Shown here: piece after piece, positions 1 to 12,164 of the stretch
Numbering within the stretch: position 1 is the stretch's first letter
Layout of the letters: each line of letters starts with the position of its first letter
Assembly (NCBI GenBank): GCA_021464415.1
Contig: JAKCWG010000856.1
Coordinates: forward strand, 62,001-126,000
Source: Lonicera japonica
Lineage: Eukaryota > Streptophyta > Magnoliopsida > Dipsacales > Caprifoliaceae
Direction: 5' to 3'
Length of the DNA stretch: 64,000 nucleotides
Notes under the pieces: generated by a model
Told to the model about the DNA's origin: nothing
Databases searched by the model: none
What the model saw: the letters and a program-made list of their open reading frames with translations, nothing else
Translations under genes and position numbers: made by a program

Positions 1-394
1 CCCAAGCTATAATGTTTTTGAGTTTTTCTCAAGGGTGCTGAAAGAAGTTCCCTTATTTTAATTCATCTTTTAACATTCTTTTAATAGGTACCCATTTTTT
101 TATTTTAGATTTACAAGAGCAATCCTGCGATAAAAAGTAAAATAAAATAAAATTTACTAGATGAGTGGTGAGAACTTTCTTCACTAAATATTTATTTATT
201 GTGGTATAACTTTCCTTGATAAACTGGTGTGGAATATGGCGTTACATGTTACTAACAAATTTCCATATATAATTTTTCTTTGGACAAATAAATTTTGTTG
301 CCATATATTTTAATAAAATATTTATTATTTTATATGTTTTCAATTTTTCATATAAACATTGTTTTGCCTTCAAACAATATCATCGTTATGATCT

Positions 395-505
395 CTAAGT
401 GAGTGGATATGCTCGGGTGGTAAAAGATCCTACCGGACCATAGAGATCTCCGACGTTTGAATCTCACTAAATTAATACAAATAGAGCATGTATCTGTTCT
501 TTTTT
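395..505 (+). mobile_element. Candidate tRNA-derived SINE
   Basis: Positions 408-420 read like an RNA polymerase III A box (TATGCTCGGGTGG, followed by TAAAAG as in a tRNA D-arm). Positions 455-465 (GTTTGAATCTC) resemble a B box. The spacing between them, about 35 bp, is normal for tRNA-derived SINEs, and the unit ends in a T run at 499-505. I could not define target duplications, so this may be a fragment or chance similarity. Confidence 0.35.
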
Positions 506-582
506 ATGCAATTGTTTGGAAGTTTCAAAAAATCAAAAACTTGCAGGTTTCACAAGGGGGATGAACAAGAATAATTATTAAA

Positions 583-930
583 TATTAATTGAATTGGCGG
601 GAATAAATAATTTTTTTTTTCAAAATACAAATGTGCTCTTCTTCAAAGTCAATTTTTCTATCGCCTTCAAGCCAGAGCAGTGGGTTAGACTTCTCATTTT
701 ATACTAAGCATATATGGATGCTACGTATTGAATGCTACATGAATGCTAATAATTATTGAAAATTATTTTAACTGGTGGGAAGATAATATATATATATTTC
801 AAAATAAATTAAATTGGGCTCTTCTTCAAAGTCAATTTATCTTTCGCCTTCAAGCCAGTGCAGTGGGTTAGACTTCTCATTTTACACTAAGCATGAATGC
901 TACATAATGCATTAATTAATTTTTAAACAT
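583..930. repeat. 183-bp tandem duplication
   Basis: Two diverged copies start near 583 and 766. Shared blocks such as GCTCTTCTTCAAAGTC recur at 635 and 818, exactly 183 bp apart, followed in both by a block containing CAGTGGGTTAGACTTCTC. Copy 1 has a T run where copy 2 has a TA microsatellite. Confidence 0.75.
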
Positions 931-976
931 TTGCTTGGCAATTGCAAATATTACTAGAGTAGAAATTGCTATAACC

Positions 977-1072
977 GCAACAATGTATTGTGCTTGAACT
1001 ATAATTATACAAACATAAATATACGCAACAATGTATTGTGCTTGAACTATAATTATACGAACATAAATATAC
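977..1072. repeat. 48-bp tandem duplication
   Basis: A 48-bp unit beginning GCAACAATGTATTGTGCTTG occurs twice head to tail (977-1024 and 1025-1072) with one visible difference. The near identity points to a recent duplication. Confidence 0.85.
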
Positions 1073-1599
1073 ACACATGCACTGCTCTAGCAATAGAAAT
1101 TGCCACTTGCGCGCTAACACGTCAAAAAAGTTCAGTCAATTTTATATACATAGTTGTTCAGTACATATTTTACCAACTACAGAAAAATAAATAAATTGAA
1201 TGATTCAAACAGTAGAACTTTTTTTTTAAAGAAATGTAAGAGACAAAGCATTACCTAAACGAGGATCCTTTGTACGAGTTATGTATTGACTTTTTAAATA
1301 ACAAATGCTAAAGTATTTTAGTCCCCAAGCTATCAATTTTCTCTGAATGGTGTTGGAATAAAAAATAAAAATGATTTTTTACTAGATAGATGAAAGAATA
1401 GAACTTTGGTCGCCAAATAAAATTATTTCACTGGATTGATGAGAGCAGAACGCTTTCATCACAAAATATCTTTTACATGTGGTGATAACTTTCCATGATA
1501 AACGGGTTCCAGGCTCTTCCGAAGTGACGAAAGTCGCTCTTGAATAGAGTAAAATATGGGTCATTAGTTTTATAGTAGATGGCACTACTTAAGGAGGAT

Positions 1600-2030
1600 A
1601 TTTAGGTGACGTAGAAGAACCGTCGCCTAAGAAAAGGTATACGTCACCTTAGCTTAGACGACGTAATCTATGTCACCTAAACTATGTCGTTTAATTTCTG
1701 CCGCCTAAGGTATTAGGCGATGAGGGATTAAATACTACGTCGTTTAAGTGTCAAAGTCAACTACCCCTTTGACCAGATCTTAGGCGACGTATGTTATTAC
1801 TACATTGTCTAAGTGGTCCACCTAGGCCACGTAGGTATTATCTTAGGTGGTCTAAGGTCCTTTAGTCAAAGCACTTTGACTAGATCTTAGGAGACGTAAT
1901 TATATGTCTACGTCTCCTAAGTGGTCCACCTAGGCCACATAGGTATTATCCTACGTCATCTAAGGTCCTTATTCGCCGGCTCTTAGGCGATGAAAGTATA
2001 AAGCCTACGTCACCCAAGAGCTAAACACCC
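1600..2030. repeat. Left subterminal repeats of CACTA element
   Basis: Multiple direct and inverted copies of a TTAGGCGACGTA-like 12-mer (for example around 1617, 1640, 1780, 1885 and 1985). In CACTA elements such repeats bind the small element-encoded protein. The run ends before the AT-rich stretch preceding the TNP1 remnant. Confidence 0.8.
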
Positions 2031-2315
2031 TGTTGTAGCAGAGCCTATTTATGTGTCCAGCCCACACCTGCACATCTATAGCAATACTACCTACGCGCAA
2101 TATTCAATAGCAAATATAGCCTACCCAATTTATCATTCATGCATTCATTCTCATTCAATCAATATACATACAAATATATTATCAAAACTTATTCAGTTCC
2201 ATTCAACACTTTAAACAATTCAAATGTTCAAAATAATTTACAATTAATGTGTAAAAAAATAAAAAATAAAATAAAAAAAATTTACAGGTAAGAGAAATTG
2301 TTCTAACACTAAAAC

Positions 2316-4005
2316 TTAGGGAGGGGCAGAGGAGGAGCCATCCAAGGGAGGATTCGGTGGTTGAATCCCAGTGGCTTTGAACATATACTCGAATTGAGCT
2401 TGCATCTTGCGCACAAAATCGAGTCTCTCCCTCTCTTGCTCGGCCTTCTCCCTCTCTTGCTCGGCCCTCTCTCTCTCTTGCTCAGCTCTCTCCTTCTAAA
2501 TCTCCTTTCTGACTGAGCTTTCTCTTTCTAAAGCTACTCTTCTATTGCAGCTTGATGTGCCCTCAGCTAGGAGACCTCAGCCTCGAGCTCCGCAGATCTG
2601 CCGCTATCTGTCTGCGATGATGGGCCTCTCTTGTGCGGCAGTTTCGCAGAGCCGCTCCCTAAGCATCTCATTCTCGTCCCTCTCAAGGACCCACCACTGT
2701 CTCAAGGATAAAGACCTGTGTCTCATAAGAGAGGACCGGGGACTGGGCCGGGGCGCTGGCCGGCAACTTACCGTCCGACGCTTCATCGATTGGAGGCAGA
2801 TCGACTATCATCTTCTCCACCTCGGCAGTCCTCGCGGACTGAACAGCTGCCTGCAAATAACAATAAGTGTTATATAAAAAAGATTTAACACGTGGCTAGG
2901 GTTGTACTTCTTGTACGCCTTGACATAAGTAGTGAGGTGAGGCGCTTGATCTCTGTTTGGAGGACAAAGGCCTTGCCCCTCCCCCCCATTGTGGGCCTTC
3001 TTATTCTCGGAGGCCAGGATTTAGGCTGCCCAATTCCTGCAAGATACAAACAATTGTGTATATTTAAGCATTTATAAACATATAAATTAAATAAAAAAAA
3101 TTAAGTAAAACAAATAAAAAATTGCCTGAAAAGCTTCAGCCTTGAAGTGGTTGCATAACCACTCCTACTGGTCTGGGCGATGTGTGAACTCCACTAAGAT
3201 ATGAGCATCGCTGTGCGCCTACCAGTTGTTGTGGATCTTGTACTTTCAATCTTTGAAGCGATCTGCAACCTTGTTTTGTATAACGTGACGAGCACCTTAT
3301 CCGCAGGATCGATGTCATAACTCTCCTATAAACCAAACAAGAAGAAACATCAGTACAAATAAAAATAAAATTTAGTAAGGTAAAAAAAGTTAACTAAAAT
3401 AGAAAACAAGTGCTTACTGATAGGTAGTCGAAGAGCATCGCTCACTTCGATAGAGACATGTCCCCAAACGTCTGGTACAATATCAGTGCTCGGTCTTTCA
3501 TGAATGCCGACATGTCACTAACGAGTCAGGAACGAACCTTCTTTGGCGGCCTAGAAACCGCAGGGTCGTATGTCACACGAGACTTTTCGGACGTGCAGAT
3601 GATCACCGCTTTCTTTTTCCTAGTGACTACTTGTCTCTTTTTGTTACTAGAGGAGGCCTGCGTACCTACAAGATAAAAGTATATAAATTAATTAGTCAAT
3701 CACAAAGAATAAATAAGAATTGCGATATATAATTAAAGCGATCTAAGGGTATTACCTAATATGGTGGTCTCCACTATAGCATGCCTGGAGTGAATGTTGC
3801 GTACGAGGAGGCCGGCACTGGTGGTGGTGGTCGCGGTGCTGCTAGTGGTCGAATGTGTAGATGCGTTAGAGAGCACCAACGGCAATGCCAGTGACTAAGA
3901 TGAGGAGGGCTGGGAGGCCATGCGCTCCAATAAGGCCAGCTGCAGCTCATTGTACTGCACCTCTGGCCACGACTTCTTCCTAGTCGGAGACGCTCTCGGA
4001 GGCAT
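2316..4005 (-). pseudogene. TNP1-like CACTA accessory gene, decayed
   Basis: Minus-strand gene remnant from an ATG at 4005 (MPPRASPTRKK) to a TAA at 2316. Conceptual exons lie at about 4005-3774, 3676-3420, 3330-3125, 3030-2890 and 2860-2316. The third holds a plant Ptta/En-Spm signature (RFKDWKYKIHNNW, then DQ.EWLCNHFKAEAF). The fourth reads ENKKAHNGGRGKAF, the basic stretch typical of this family. The last encodes a charged coiled coil with repeated AEQERER units and ends in PPNPPLDGSSSAPP. In-frame stops occur in several exons (for example within residues 36-40 and inside the EWLCNHF region), so it is a pseudogene. The family product binds subterminal repeats and assists the transposase. 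Exon limits are inferred from reading frame. Confidence 0.7.
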
Positions 4006-4045
4006 CCTAACTTGAATCTCAATTTCAATTATTGATTTAAATTTA

Positions 4046-4175
4046 GTTGAATTGAATTTGATATTGAATTTGAAGTTTAGTGTTTCAATTGAGAATCAAT
4101 CGCGAGAAACAATATTGCGACTTGAATCTCAATTGAAACCCTAAACTTCAATTTCAATTCAATTCAACTAAGCCC
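4046..4175. repeat. Imperfect hairpin upstream of TNP1 remnant
   Basis: About 45 bp around 4050-4095 (GTTGAATTGAATTTG and on to TTTCAATTGAGA) recur inverted at 4127-4172 (CTCAATTGAAACCC and on to AATTCAATTCAAC), leaving a loop of about 30 bp. It lies just upstream of the TNP1-like start on the minus strand. Confidence 0.6.
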
Positions 4176-4199
4176 TAATTTAATTCAATTCAACTTTAG

Positions 4200-5525
4200 G
4201 TTCAACTTCTTTCAACAAATACAGAAGTAATTAAAGAAATGTAAAGGCTAAATTGTGATTTAAGTGTGAAAGAAAGAATGTATATGTATATGTATAGGTA
4301 GAGAGAAAAATAAAGAAAGAAAGAAAGAAAAAAGGGCAGTTTTAAGTAAACATTATAATATATGCAACTCTGGTGATAAACTAAACTAATGTAACAAAGA
4401 AGTCATGTAGTTTTAAGTGTTTATATACTGGTCAAGAAATTGTTAGTAATCAAACTAGTCTTGTAACACTTGTCTCAGCTAGCTAGTCTTGTAACACATG
4501 CAATGATAAATGGACTAGTATCATGGTTTGAGAAGGAACATGTTAAATTAAATTCTATCATCGTAATTCCAACAAAATGGTAAATAATGTGTATGTCAAG
4601 GTGCATATTAAAAAAAATTGTAAATAAAGTTTGTGTAAGCACCATGGAATAGAGATTTATATAATGAACGTAATAAAAATTCGTTACGGAAAACAAGTTT
4701 TGCTATACATAGAATATCGAACGTAGACAAATATAATAACAATATGTGTAATTTCTTATTGTTGACCATGTATTTATACTTTTTACGCACCAAATGAATA
4801 GTCCTACTTTAAGGGGAAAATAATATATGTAGAGAGTTAAAAGATATAATTGCTTTCAGCTACATTACTAGGTAAAATTTTCGTGAGGGCCGTAGATAAG
4901 CATATAACATCACATAAATCTCTATATTTTGTGTGCAACACTTGCTTAATTTAGTAGTATAATACTCTTCAAAATTAAAATTTGCCTATATATTGTAGTT
5001 TAGCGTGCTTCAAAACCATACTACGTTAGTGTCCATAAGAAAAAAAAATACCTAGTTGTTTTAATTAATTCGACATGGTTTCTTGTGATTTGTTAAAATT
5101 ATATATATATATATTGGCTTATCTTAGTTTATTTTTGTATAAATTGATCATTTGTACCAATTACATAAGATCTTCTTGTAGCAAGAGCAATAATAAGACT
5201 TGGCTATCTTTAGCGTAGGGGGCAAAGTTTCAAGCCTTCAGATTTATATTTTTTTCTACCTTTCTTGTTGGCTCGATCACCTGTTAGCTGAGACAAGTCT
5301 TATAACCTTAGCCATTGTCACCTTTAGTTACTGCATCTCCACACTAGTTGTTCTCCACAATATTTGTTCAATTTATTTTCAAGTTTTCTTTTTTCTACAT
5401 ATTAGAAATTGGTAATGTCGGATATAGAAAGGAATTGGAGTCCTCTGATTTGAATTCTTGACATGAGTTACGGGACTTTATAAAGAAAACATACCAATTA
5501 TGGATTCCTAAAAAGTACAACATGT
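4200..5525. other. Non-coding CACTA interior
   Basis: No supported gene. The DNA is AT-rich, with a short GAAA-rich tract near 4310-4335 and short open frames lacking any recognisable domain. Confidence 0.5.
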
Positions 5526-5888
5526 CTAATCAAATGAGCAATCAGATTTTTGGCAGTTGATACACATAGAGATAGAAAGAGAAGAGGACTTACTTTGAGT
5601 GGATTTTGCCGGCAGTGGTGGTGTGATGAAAGCGATGGTGATGGTAGTGACAACGGTGGTGGTGGTGTGAGTGACGGCGATGGTGGTGGTGTGAGGAGCA
5701 CCGGTGTGGAGGAAGCCAACGGAGAGTGCCGGAGGTGGACGGAGGGTGCCAGAGGTGGTTGGAGGAGCAGAGCTGGTGGGGGAGAGAGGAGCAGAAGAGA
5801 GGAGGTGCCGGAGGTGGTGCTGTTTGAGTGACAGAGAAAGAAGAGAGATTAGGGTTCGTAAAGAATGGAAAGGGGATGGAAGATTCAA
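5526..5888. other. GGT/GGC-rich low-complexity block
   Basis: The plus strand is dominated by GGTGGTG and GGAGG repeats. Both strands are therefore open by composition (one side Gly/Arg/Glu-rich, the other Thr/Pro/Ser-rich). No domain is recognisable. It could be leader sequence of the TNP1 transcription unit, since it lies between the interior subterminal block and the TNP1 remnant. Confidence 0.45.
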
Positions 5889-5889
5889 T

Positions 5890-6165
5890 TCATACCTACT
5901 ATATTAGGCGATGAGAGAATAATCTTACGTCGCTTAGGGGATCTCTTAAGCGACGTAAGAAAATAACCTACGTTTCATAAGTGATGAATTACTTTCCCAA
6001 AAATTTGAAATTTTTTCTCAAAAATTCAAAATTTTCGTGAAAAATTCCTGAGGGGATTGGTGGGGGGGGGGGGGGGGGGTAGACCTTTAGGCAACGTATA
6101 TATATGTGCTATGTCTCATAAGAGTTACTTAGGCAATGTAAAAGTAAACCTACGTTGCCTAATAA
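5890..6165. repeat. Interior block of CACTA subterminal motifs with an 18-G run
   Basis: About seven TTAGGCGACG-like motifs in both orientations surround a run of 18 G at 6062-6079. Only the ends of a CACTA element normally carry such motifs. The G run followed by the motif matches the layout of the right terminus read inward (CACTACACT, 11 G, motif). The block may be the decayed end of a second, nested or fused element. Confidence 0.65.
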
Positions 6166-6284
6166 GTTTTTTTTTTTTTAATATAATTAAAATTAACCTG
6201 AATAAATACATATTTAAATAAATAATCTGTTTAATAACAATTAGTTAATTAATGACGTTCACAACAATAAGAATATATAGAACA

Positions 6285-9200
6285 TCAATCGGAGTCATCT
6301 TCATCTTCATCTTCATCGCCGCTTAAGAGATCATTATTATACCCTTCTACATAGTCGAAGTAATAATTCTCGTCATAATCGTCATCCACGTCAAAGTCAT
6401 CATCATCGAGAATATCTATCTGCGGTACTGAACTAAAGTCAAAGTAGATATAGGAATACACATCGCATTAGGTTCTTGACAGGGTTCTTGTACTTTATAC
6501 AGTTGAGTAGCGGTTGCTTCCCTACCAAGTGTATATCACTGTACGTATCTCTATATGACAACACGTTGACGACTTTCCAACCCTCAGCATCCGACGGATC
6601 ACTTATATAGAATACTTGGCTTGCCGTCATGGCAAGAATAAATGGAAAGTCGTCGTACCAACTGGTATTTATGTTGACGGATAAAAGTCAACGATCATAC
6701 TTTATGCTGCCGGGAACATCAAGGTCGGTGTTGTACTACTTACACATGAACAATGCAACCGGCATGCCTTCCGCATACCTTAGTTCAACAACAGCCACCA
6801 GAATCTGTAGTATGTGTGTCACCGGCCATTACCATCACTCCACTGTTCTAAGTCTTTCTAATTTGGTGTTGCTAATGACACACAAACTTGACACTGATTA
6901 TGTCACACCGTGAATTAATGGTGCAACACATAGGCCTAGATGCTAGAATATGTACCTCCCGGTTGTATTTAAGAGCACCTTTATGTTGTAGATCGTGCAT
7001 TTTCATAACAAAATATACGAAGTATCAGTCAAACGCATACGACAAATACAAGTAAGTTAAGGTTTAATGTTTACCCATGAAGGAAAATGGTCGAGAAACA
7101 ACGCAATACGCTCTTCATTAGTCCCGTTTGGAACTAGATCAACAAATTGATCGTGATGAATGTCTATATACCATTGTGCTTCTCTACAGTTTTTCGTCAC
7201 ACACCAGTGAGCCATCACGATTTGTGCTCTATTCAGACCGGCGATCATGACGCAATCGCTTGGCTTCACGAGATCAGAAACAAATGAGATGTTCCACCGA
7301 GGTGCCTCTGGGATGATTTCATCACTCATGTTAGGTTTATTGAGATAGTTATTGATATAAATCATATACTCATGCCTGATATTCCGCTTAGCAATACACC
7401 CTTCTGGGTAACGCTTGTTTCCGACATCTTTCTTGAATTTACTGAGCTACCTATCAAATTGCACAGTTATATAGTAGGGATATAAATAATTATAAATGAT
7501 GAAAAATAATTAATACCTTTAAGTGAAAAACATCCAGGTATGATGTACGTAACCGGTGAGCAAGAGCTGTTCAGGTAGGTGGATACAGAGATGGACAATG
7601 ATGGTAAAGAAAGTTGGCAGAAAGATCATCTCCAGCTTGCATAGAATCATGACAATATCGCTCTGCATCTAGCGTAAGTTTAATTTCTTTAACTTGTAGG
7701 TGTATATCATCTGGAAGAATTTAGACAACTCTACTAGCACGTCGGCAAAATGACTTTCCAAATATGGCCAGATGTCCACCGGAAGAATACGCTGGAGCAT
7801 GACATGGAAGTCGTGAGTCTTCAATTCATATAACTTTTTATCAGACTTTAACCTTATTCTTTAGGCTTCCTGTATAACCTCATGGATACTTTACAATAGC
7901 AATATAATCAAATAGAGCCTTCTGATCCCTAAGCCGAACTGTGTAATCAGCCTGAGGCAGCGTCACTTTGCCTGACGGCCCTTTCTTCTCCCAAAGTTTT
8001 CAGCATATGCCCATCTTCTCTAGAGTTATGTGAGATTTCGCATCGTCCTTAGTATTTCTATAAAAACCTAGAACAGAGTCAAAGACATTGTCTTAGACGT
8101 TTTTTTCGATGTACATGACATTTAATGCATGTCTTACACTAGATGTAGTCCAGTAAGGTAGCTCCCAGAATATACTGACGTGAGTTCAACACTGTCTCGT
8201 TTTAGGTGCCTGAAAGGTTGATGTAAACTCATTAAAACGTAATCGAAATTACAAACTCAGTACAATATCTTGTATTAAGAGGCGTACCTGTTTGAAGTCT
8301 TTATGCGGATGTGTCGATTGAGGAGGGTATGAATGCTTAATATTGGCTGCGTAAACCTATCTTACAGACATAGTTAGTAAGGCAGTTTTGAACTATTCTT
8401 TACCATTAAACGATGATGGTCGCGTCCGATAGTAGTGATCTAAGGGTAGCCATATACGCACCCTGGTACGACATTCTTCCATTATTGTGCGTTGTATCAT
8501 TATCATCCACATAAATGGGACATGCTTTGTACCATTTCGTCTGAATACCTCCTAACATCCCTGATCCTGAGAAGTCACTTATGGTCCACATAGCGGTTAC
8601 ATTCATGTTGAATACCTCTTCACCGTATTAATCACAAGTCGAAACTCCTATCTCCCACAACATTTTAAGCTCCTCGATCATCGGGCTCATAAACACATTA
8701 AGACACTTTTTCGGAGACTTGGAGCCGGATATAAGCATCACTTGCATGTTAAACTCCTTCTCATACACAACAATGGAGGCAAATTATAAGGTATCGCAAT
8801 AACATGCCAAGCACTGTATGGCAAGACCGTAGACTTATAGGGACTGAACCCGTCAGATTTTAGAGCAAGGCGCACGTTTCTAAAGTTCGATGCAAATTGC
8901 GGATGTGACCTGAAAATAACAAGATCGACAACATTCAATACTCGAATATAAACAGTTTATTAATTATTGTATATATATACACATACAAATTGTAAATATA
9001 TACTTCACCTGTCAGAAACCCTTTATGCTTCCCCCTCCACTGGGTGTCTCAGAAATTTAGGATTTGTTCCTATTCTTTCCCCGTGCCACCATATTTTCTT
9101 TACAGTGCATTCGGACATGTACAGAAGTTGCAACCTCGATGCCAAAGGGAAGTACCAAACAATCTTTTGAGTAATCTACTTAACATCGCCTGTATCATCT

Positions 9201-9867
9201 TGTTGCCCTCTCAACTCACCGCAAACAGGACATTGATTTGGATATACACCCTCTTTTTAAAATAAGAAGCAACCGTAGTAACAAGCGTGTATCACCTCAT
9301 AACCCATGCCGATCTTCTTCAAGGTCTTTTTTGCAGTTGCGTATGAGTACGAGTACTTGTTTCTTTTTGGTAATAGATAATTCATTTCCCAAGCCCACTT
9401 GTTGAAGGCCGTGTCGTCATATTACAACCCTGCTTCAGTTGTAACGTTCTAAGTATAGAACACAACGCAATCACTTTACTATCATCGTACATTGGAATCA
9501 TTGCTTCGTCTAAGAGACACTAATATGATATCATATTTTCTTTGACAATTAGAACAACCTGAAATATCGTGTCAGTGCCAGGGGAATTGTACGATTCACA
9601 AAAGGGAAAAGCATCTTGCACGAACGCCACAGTCGGTATTTCTCGCACTTAACCGTGTAAGTACCATACTGTATACAATGGCATTATACCGTTACTGGTC
9701 AAGTAGGCATATATGTCATCCAAGTTGAGCCAAGTAACTATGTTGTAACATCGTTCGCACAGACACGGATACAATCCCGTCGCACTACTGCCATACTCTG
9801 GCACAAACGTGCAGAAATCCACTACCCCACAATAAATTGCATTACACCTCTTGAGCATTGCATCCAA
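6285..9867 (-). pseudogene. TNP2-like CACTA transposase, decayed
   Basis: Minus-strand remnant of the large transposase. From its N-terminus: a transposase-associated domain (9867-9649, ending YTVWYLHG); a Cys-containing segment near 9330-9230 (GMGYEVIHAC, NQCPVCGE); the Transposase_21 core at about 9170-8400 (NVRLALKSDGFSPY, then MWTISDFSGSGML and YKACPIY); a DUF4218 region near 7830-7560 (LKTHDFHVMLQRILPV, later KLEMIFLPTFF); a linker at 7365-7057 (HWCVTKNCREAQWYID); DUF4216 at about 6630-6439 (ASQVFYISDP); and an acidic tail ending at a TGA at 6285. Stops and frame breaks interrupt it repeatedly, for example inside the DUF4218 part. An intact member would cut and rejoin the element ends in the nucleus. 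Domain order and sequence make the identity secure; exon boundaries are not resolved. Confidence 0.85.
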
Positions 9868-9879
9868 TATTTATTCATG

Positions 9880-10260
9880 TTCGCTGTCATATAACAATAT
9901 ATAATTTAAACAATAAATATATATTTTCAACAATAAACATATATTTTCAAATCTACAAATTTATACTAAAAGATTAACATCCACTATCAATAATACTAAT
10001 CTAGAGATCAAATAGTAGCAACAACTAACAACAATATCATATTTTCAATAACAATTATACATTTTCTACACAAATCTCAACATATATATAAACACAAAAA
10101 TTACTTAAAATTTAATATTAATAAGAGATATAGTACCTAAAGATTAAATCAACCTTTAATAAGGGAAATGATGTTGATTTTCAGCTTCAAATTGCTAAAA
10201 TCGCTCAACAAATCACTCAAAAACCTTTAAATCCCGAAAATGGAGGAGGTGGTGCTCCTT
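9880..10260. other. AT-rich 5' flank of TNP2 remnant
   Basis: No gene is visible. The stretch lies between the transposase start and the right subterminal repeats, so it probably held the promoter and leader of the transposase gene. Confidence 0.4.
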
Positions 10261-10269
10261 GAAGATGAA

Positions 10270-10535
10270 AAGACCTTTCGACAACGTAGTCATATACTTA
10301 CGTCGCATAAAGTGCCCAGTCAAACCTTAGTTGACTATCACTTAAAAGTGTCAGTGCTCAAAGGGTTTTAGGCGACGTAGGTGATACTTACGTCGCCCAG
10401 GTTTATCTTAGGAGATTTAGAATAATCTTACGTTGCCTAAGATTACCTTAGGTGACGTAAGTGTTTTTGCGTCGTCTATGTGTATTCTAGGCGATGTAAT
10501 CAATTGACTACATCGCCCAACTCCCCCCCCCCCAG
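10270..10535. repeat. Right subterminal repeats of CACTA element
   Basis: Repeated TTAGGCGACGTAAG-like motifs in both orientations, ending in a run of 11 C (10523-10533) directly before AGTGTAGTG. Confidence 0.8.
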
Positions 10536-10757
10536 TGTAGTGTGGCCGTTTTGATTAACTTTTATCTAATACAGTCATTACCATTTTCTCAGAAGAACCT
10601 CCCACCGCAACCCTTTACGAACACAAATTCATGTAAAAGCGATACAACACCATAAGCACTTAGATAATTTATAAATTAATTTTCTCCTTTTTATCGAAAA
10701 ACAAACACAATATTGAAGGGTACAAAAAAATTCATAATAATGTTTAGAGTTATTAAA

Positions 10758-11293
10758 AATTTGCCCCTTTAAAGTTTATCCATTTTTTTACTTTCTTCCA
10801 TGAAGTTCATTTTGCAAAACACCCGTCCTTCAAGTTTGATCTCATTTTCACTTTAGTCTGAAAGTCCACTCATCGTTAGGTTTTTTGATGGAAAATACCA
10901 TTTTTTTGCAGGTGGGCATTGTAGCAAAGTAAAACGGTCAAGACACTATAATGCTCCAATTCCCAACTCATTTTGCCCTAATTAGAGCCTCTAATGAAAC
11001 GAAAATGCTTTAATTTGTTAATTTTTTGTCTCTGTTGTTTTCAACTCGACTATTTAATTTAGCCCTAATTTGGTCTTGAGATAAACATATATGTGAGTAT
11101 TATAGTGGCTTCTCCATTTTACCCCGCTACAGTGCCCACATGCAAAGAACATGTTTTTTTCCATCCAAAAACTTAATAGCAAGTGGAGTTTCGGACTAAA
11201 GTGAGAACACAAACAAACTTTAAGGATGAACATTATGCAAAATGAACTTCATGGATGAAGGTGCAAAAGCGGTAAACATTAAGGAGGTAAATT
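10758..11293. mobile_element. Long-inverted-repeat MITE (Mutator- or foldback-like)
   Basis: About 200 bp at the left (10758-10960) recur inverted at the right (about 11095-11293). Shared blocks include CCATGAAGTTCATTTTGCA and CACTTTAGTC. The centre is about 135 bp and has no coding capacity. The flanks share a TTATTAA-like sequence that could be a target duplication but is too AT-rich to be decisive. Confidence 0.7.
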
Positions 11294-11904
11294 ATTAATA
11301 ATTCTACTATATGTATTCAAATGTGAAATGATGCTTTATGCGTGTAATTATTGTCGAACGTAAAGACTTAAAATTTAGTGGACCCCTGAAAAAAGGAGTC
11401 CGTCTTGATGCGTGATAGCTAAATGGTATGGTGGGGTCTTTTAAAACAAAAGTGTCAATATAACTATATCTTTAGTAACACTATTATTTACATATTAACC
11501 TAATCCAGTGTAAAATCCTAGATCCACCCATGATAAATTGATTAATATTATTTAACAATTTTTATCCTAATGTTAACCCACCCCATGATAAAATATTAGA
11601 TCCACCCATAGTATACGAAGTAGATTAACCAATGATAAAATATTAGATCCACCCATAGTATACGAAGTAGATTAACCAATCATTGAGCAATGTTTTTAGC
11701 GGAAAAAATCATTATTAAAAGTATTATCGTATTCAAACGTGAGATGACGCTATCGGTGTGTAAACGGAAAGACTTATAATGTAGTGGACCCGAGTATGTT
11801 TTGATGCCTGAAAGCAAAATGGTATCCTTAGCTCTTTTAAACCAAAATGAAATAACTTTCTTCATTCATTGTGCTTGTGGTGTATATTATTTCTGCATAC
11901 ATTA
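11294..11904. other. Gene-free interval with a 47-bp duplication
   Basis: No gene is supported. A 47-bp unit beginning ATGATAAAATATTAGATCC is repeated at 11585 and 11632 with near identity. Confidence 0.6.
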
Positions 11905-12066
11905 TTAGCTTAATTTCATTAGTCTTCGATCTCTTAATTTATTATTACACAACAAATCAAGTCTTCTCTTATTTATTTAATATTTGTCCTCAATAAAACA
12001 ACTGCAGCTAAAATTATGCACCACCTACCTACATTTACATTTATGCTCTGAAAGAATATAATATTT

Positions 12067-12067
<1 letters not shown>

Positions 12068-12109
<42 letters not shown>

Positions 12110-12112
12110 TAA

Positions 12113-12163
<51 letters not shown>
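12068..12163. repeat. (ATT)n/(AAT)n microsatellite pair forming a hairpin
   Basis: About 13 ATT units (12068-12107) are followed after a few bases by about 16 AAT units (12114-12162). The strand can fold into a nearly perfect stem. The pair is absent from the matching position of promoter copy B. Confidence 0.9.

Positions 12164-12164
<1 letters not shown>

Larger units (their letters stand above)
1..1582. other. Gene-free AT-rich left flank
   Basis: No coding region longer than about 70 codons and no protein similarity is visible. The stretch holds a tRNA-like SINE candidate (395-505) and two local tandem duplications (583-930 and 977-1072). The rest is unassigned AT-rich DNA. Confidence 0.6.
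1583..10542 (-). mobile_element. Full-length decayed CACTA (En/Spm) DNA transposon
   Basis: The element begins CACTAC at 1583 and ends GTAGTG at 10542. It is flanked by the same 3-bp target duplication TGG (1580-1582 and 10543-10545), which is the CACTA hallmark. Both ends carry many copies, in both orientations, of a TTAGGCGACGTA-like motif, as expected of subterminal transposase-binding repeats. Both standard genes are present as remnants on the minus strand: a TNP1-like gene near the left end and a TNP2-like transposase in the right half. Both contain stops and frame breaks, so the copy is not autonomous. A third block of the subterminal motif lies in the interior at 5890-6165. Confidence 0.9.

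Noticed and set aside
2545..2877. Plus-strand open frame of 110 codons
   Set aside because: It lies antisense to the last exon of the TNP1-like remnant, whose minus-strand coding signature is clear, so it is a shadow.
5526..5888. Open frames on both strands in the GGT-rich block
   Set aside because: Openness follows from low-complexity composition; there is no domain and no homology wording.
6062..6079. 18-G run as an assembly gap or artefact
   Set aside because: It is flanked by normal subterminal motifs and mirrors the C run at the right terminus, so it is probably real, although its length may be misestimated.
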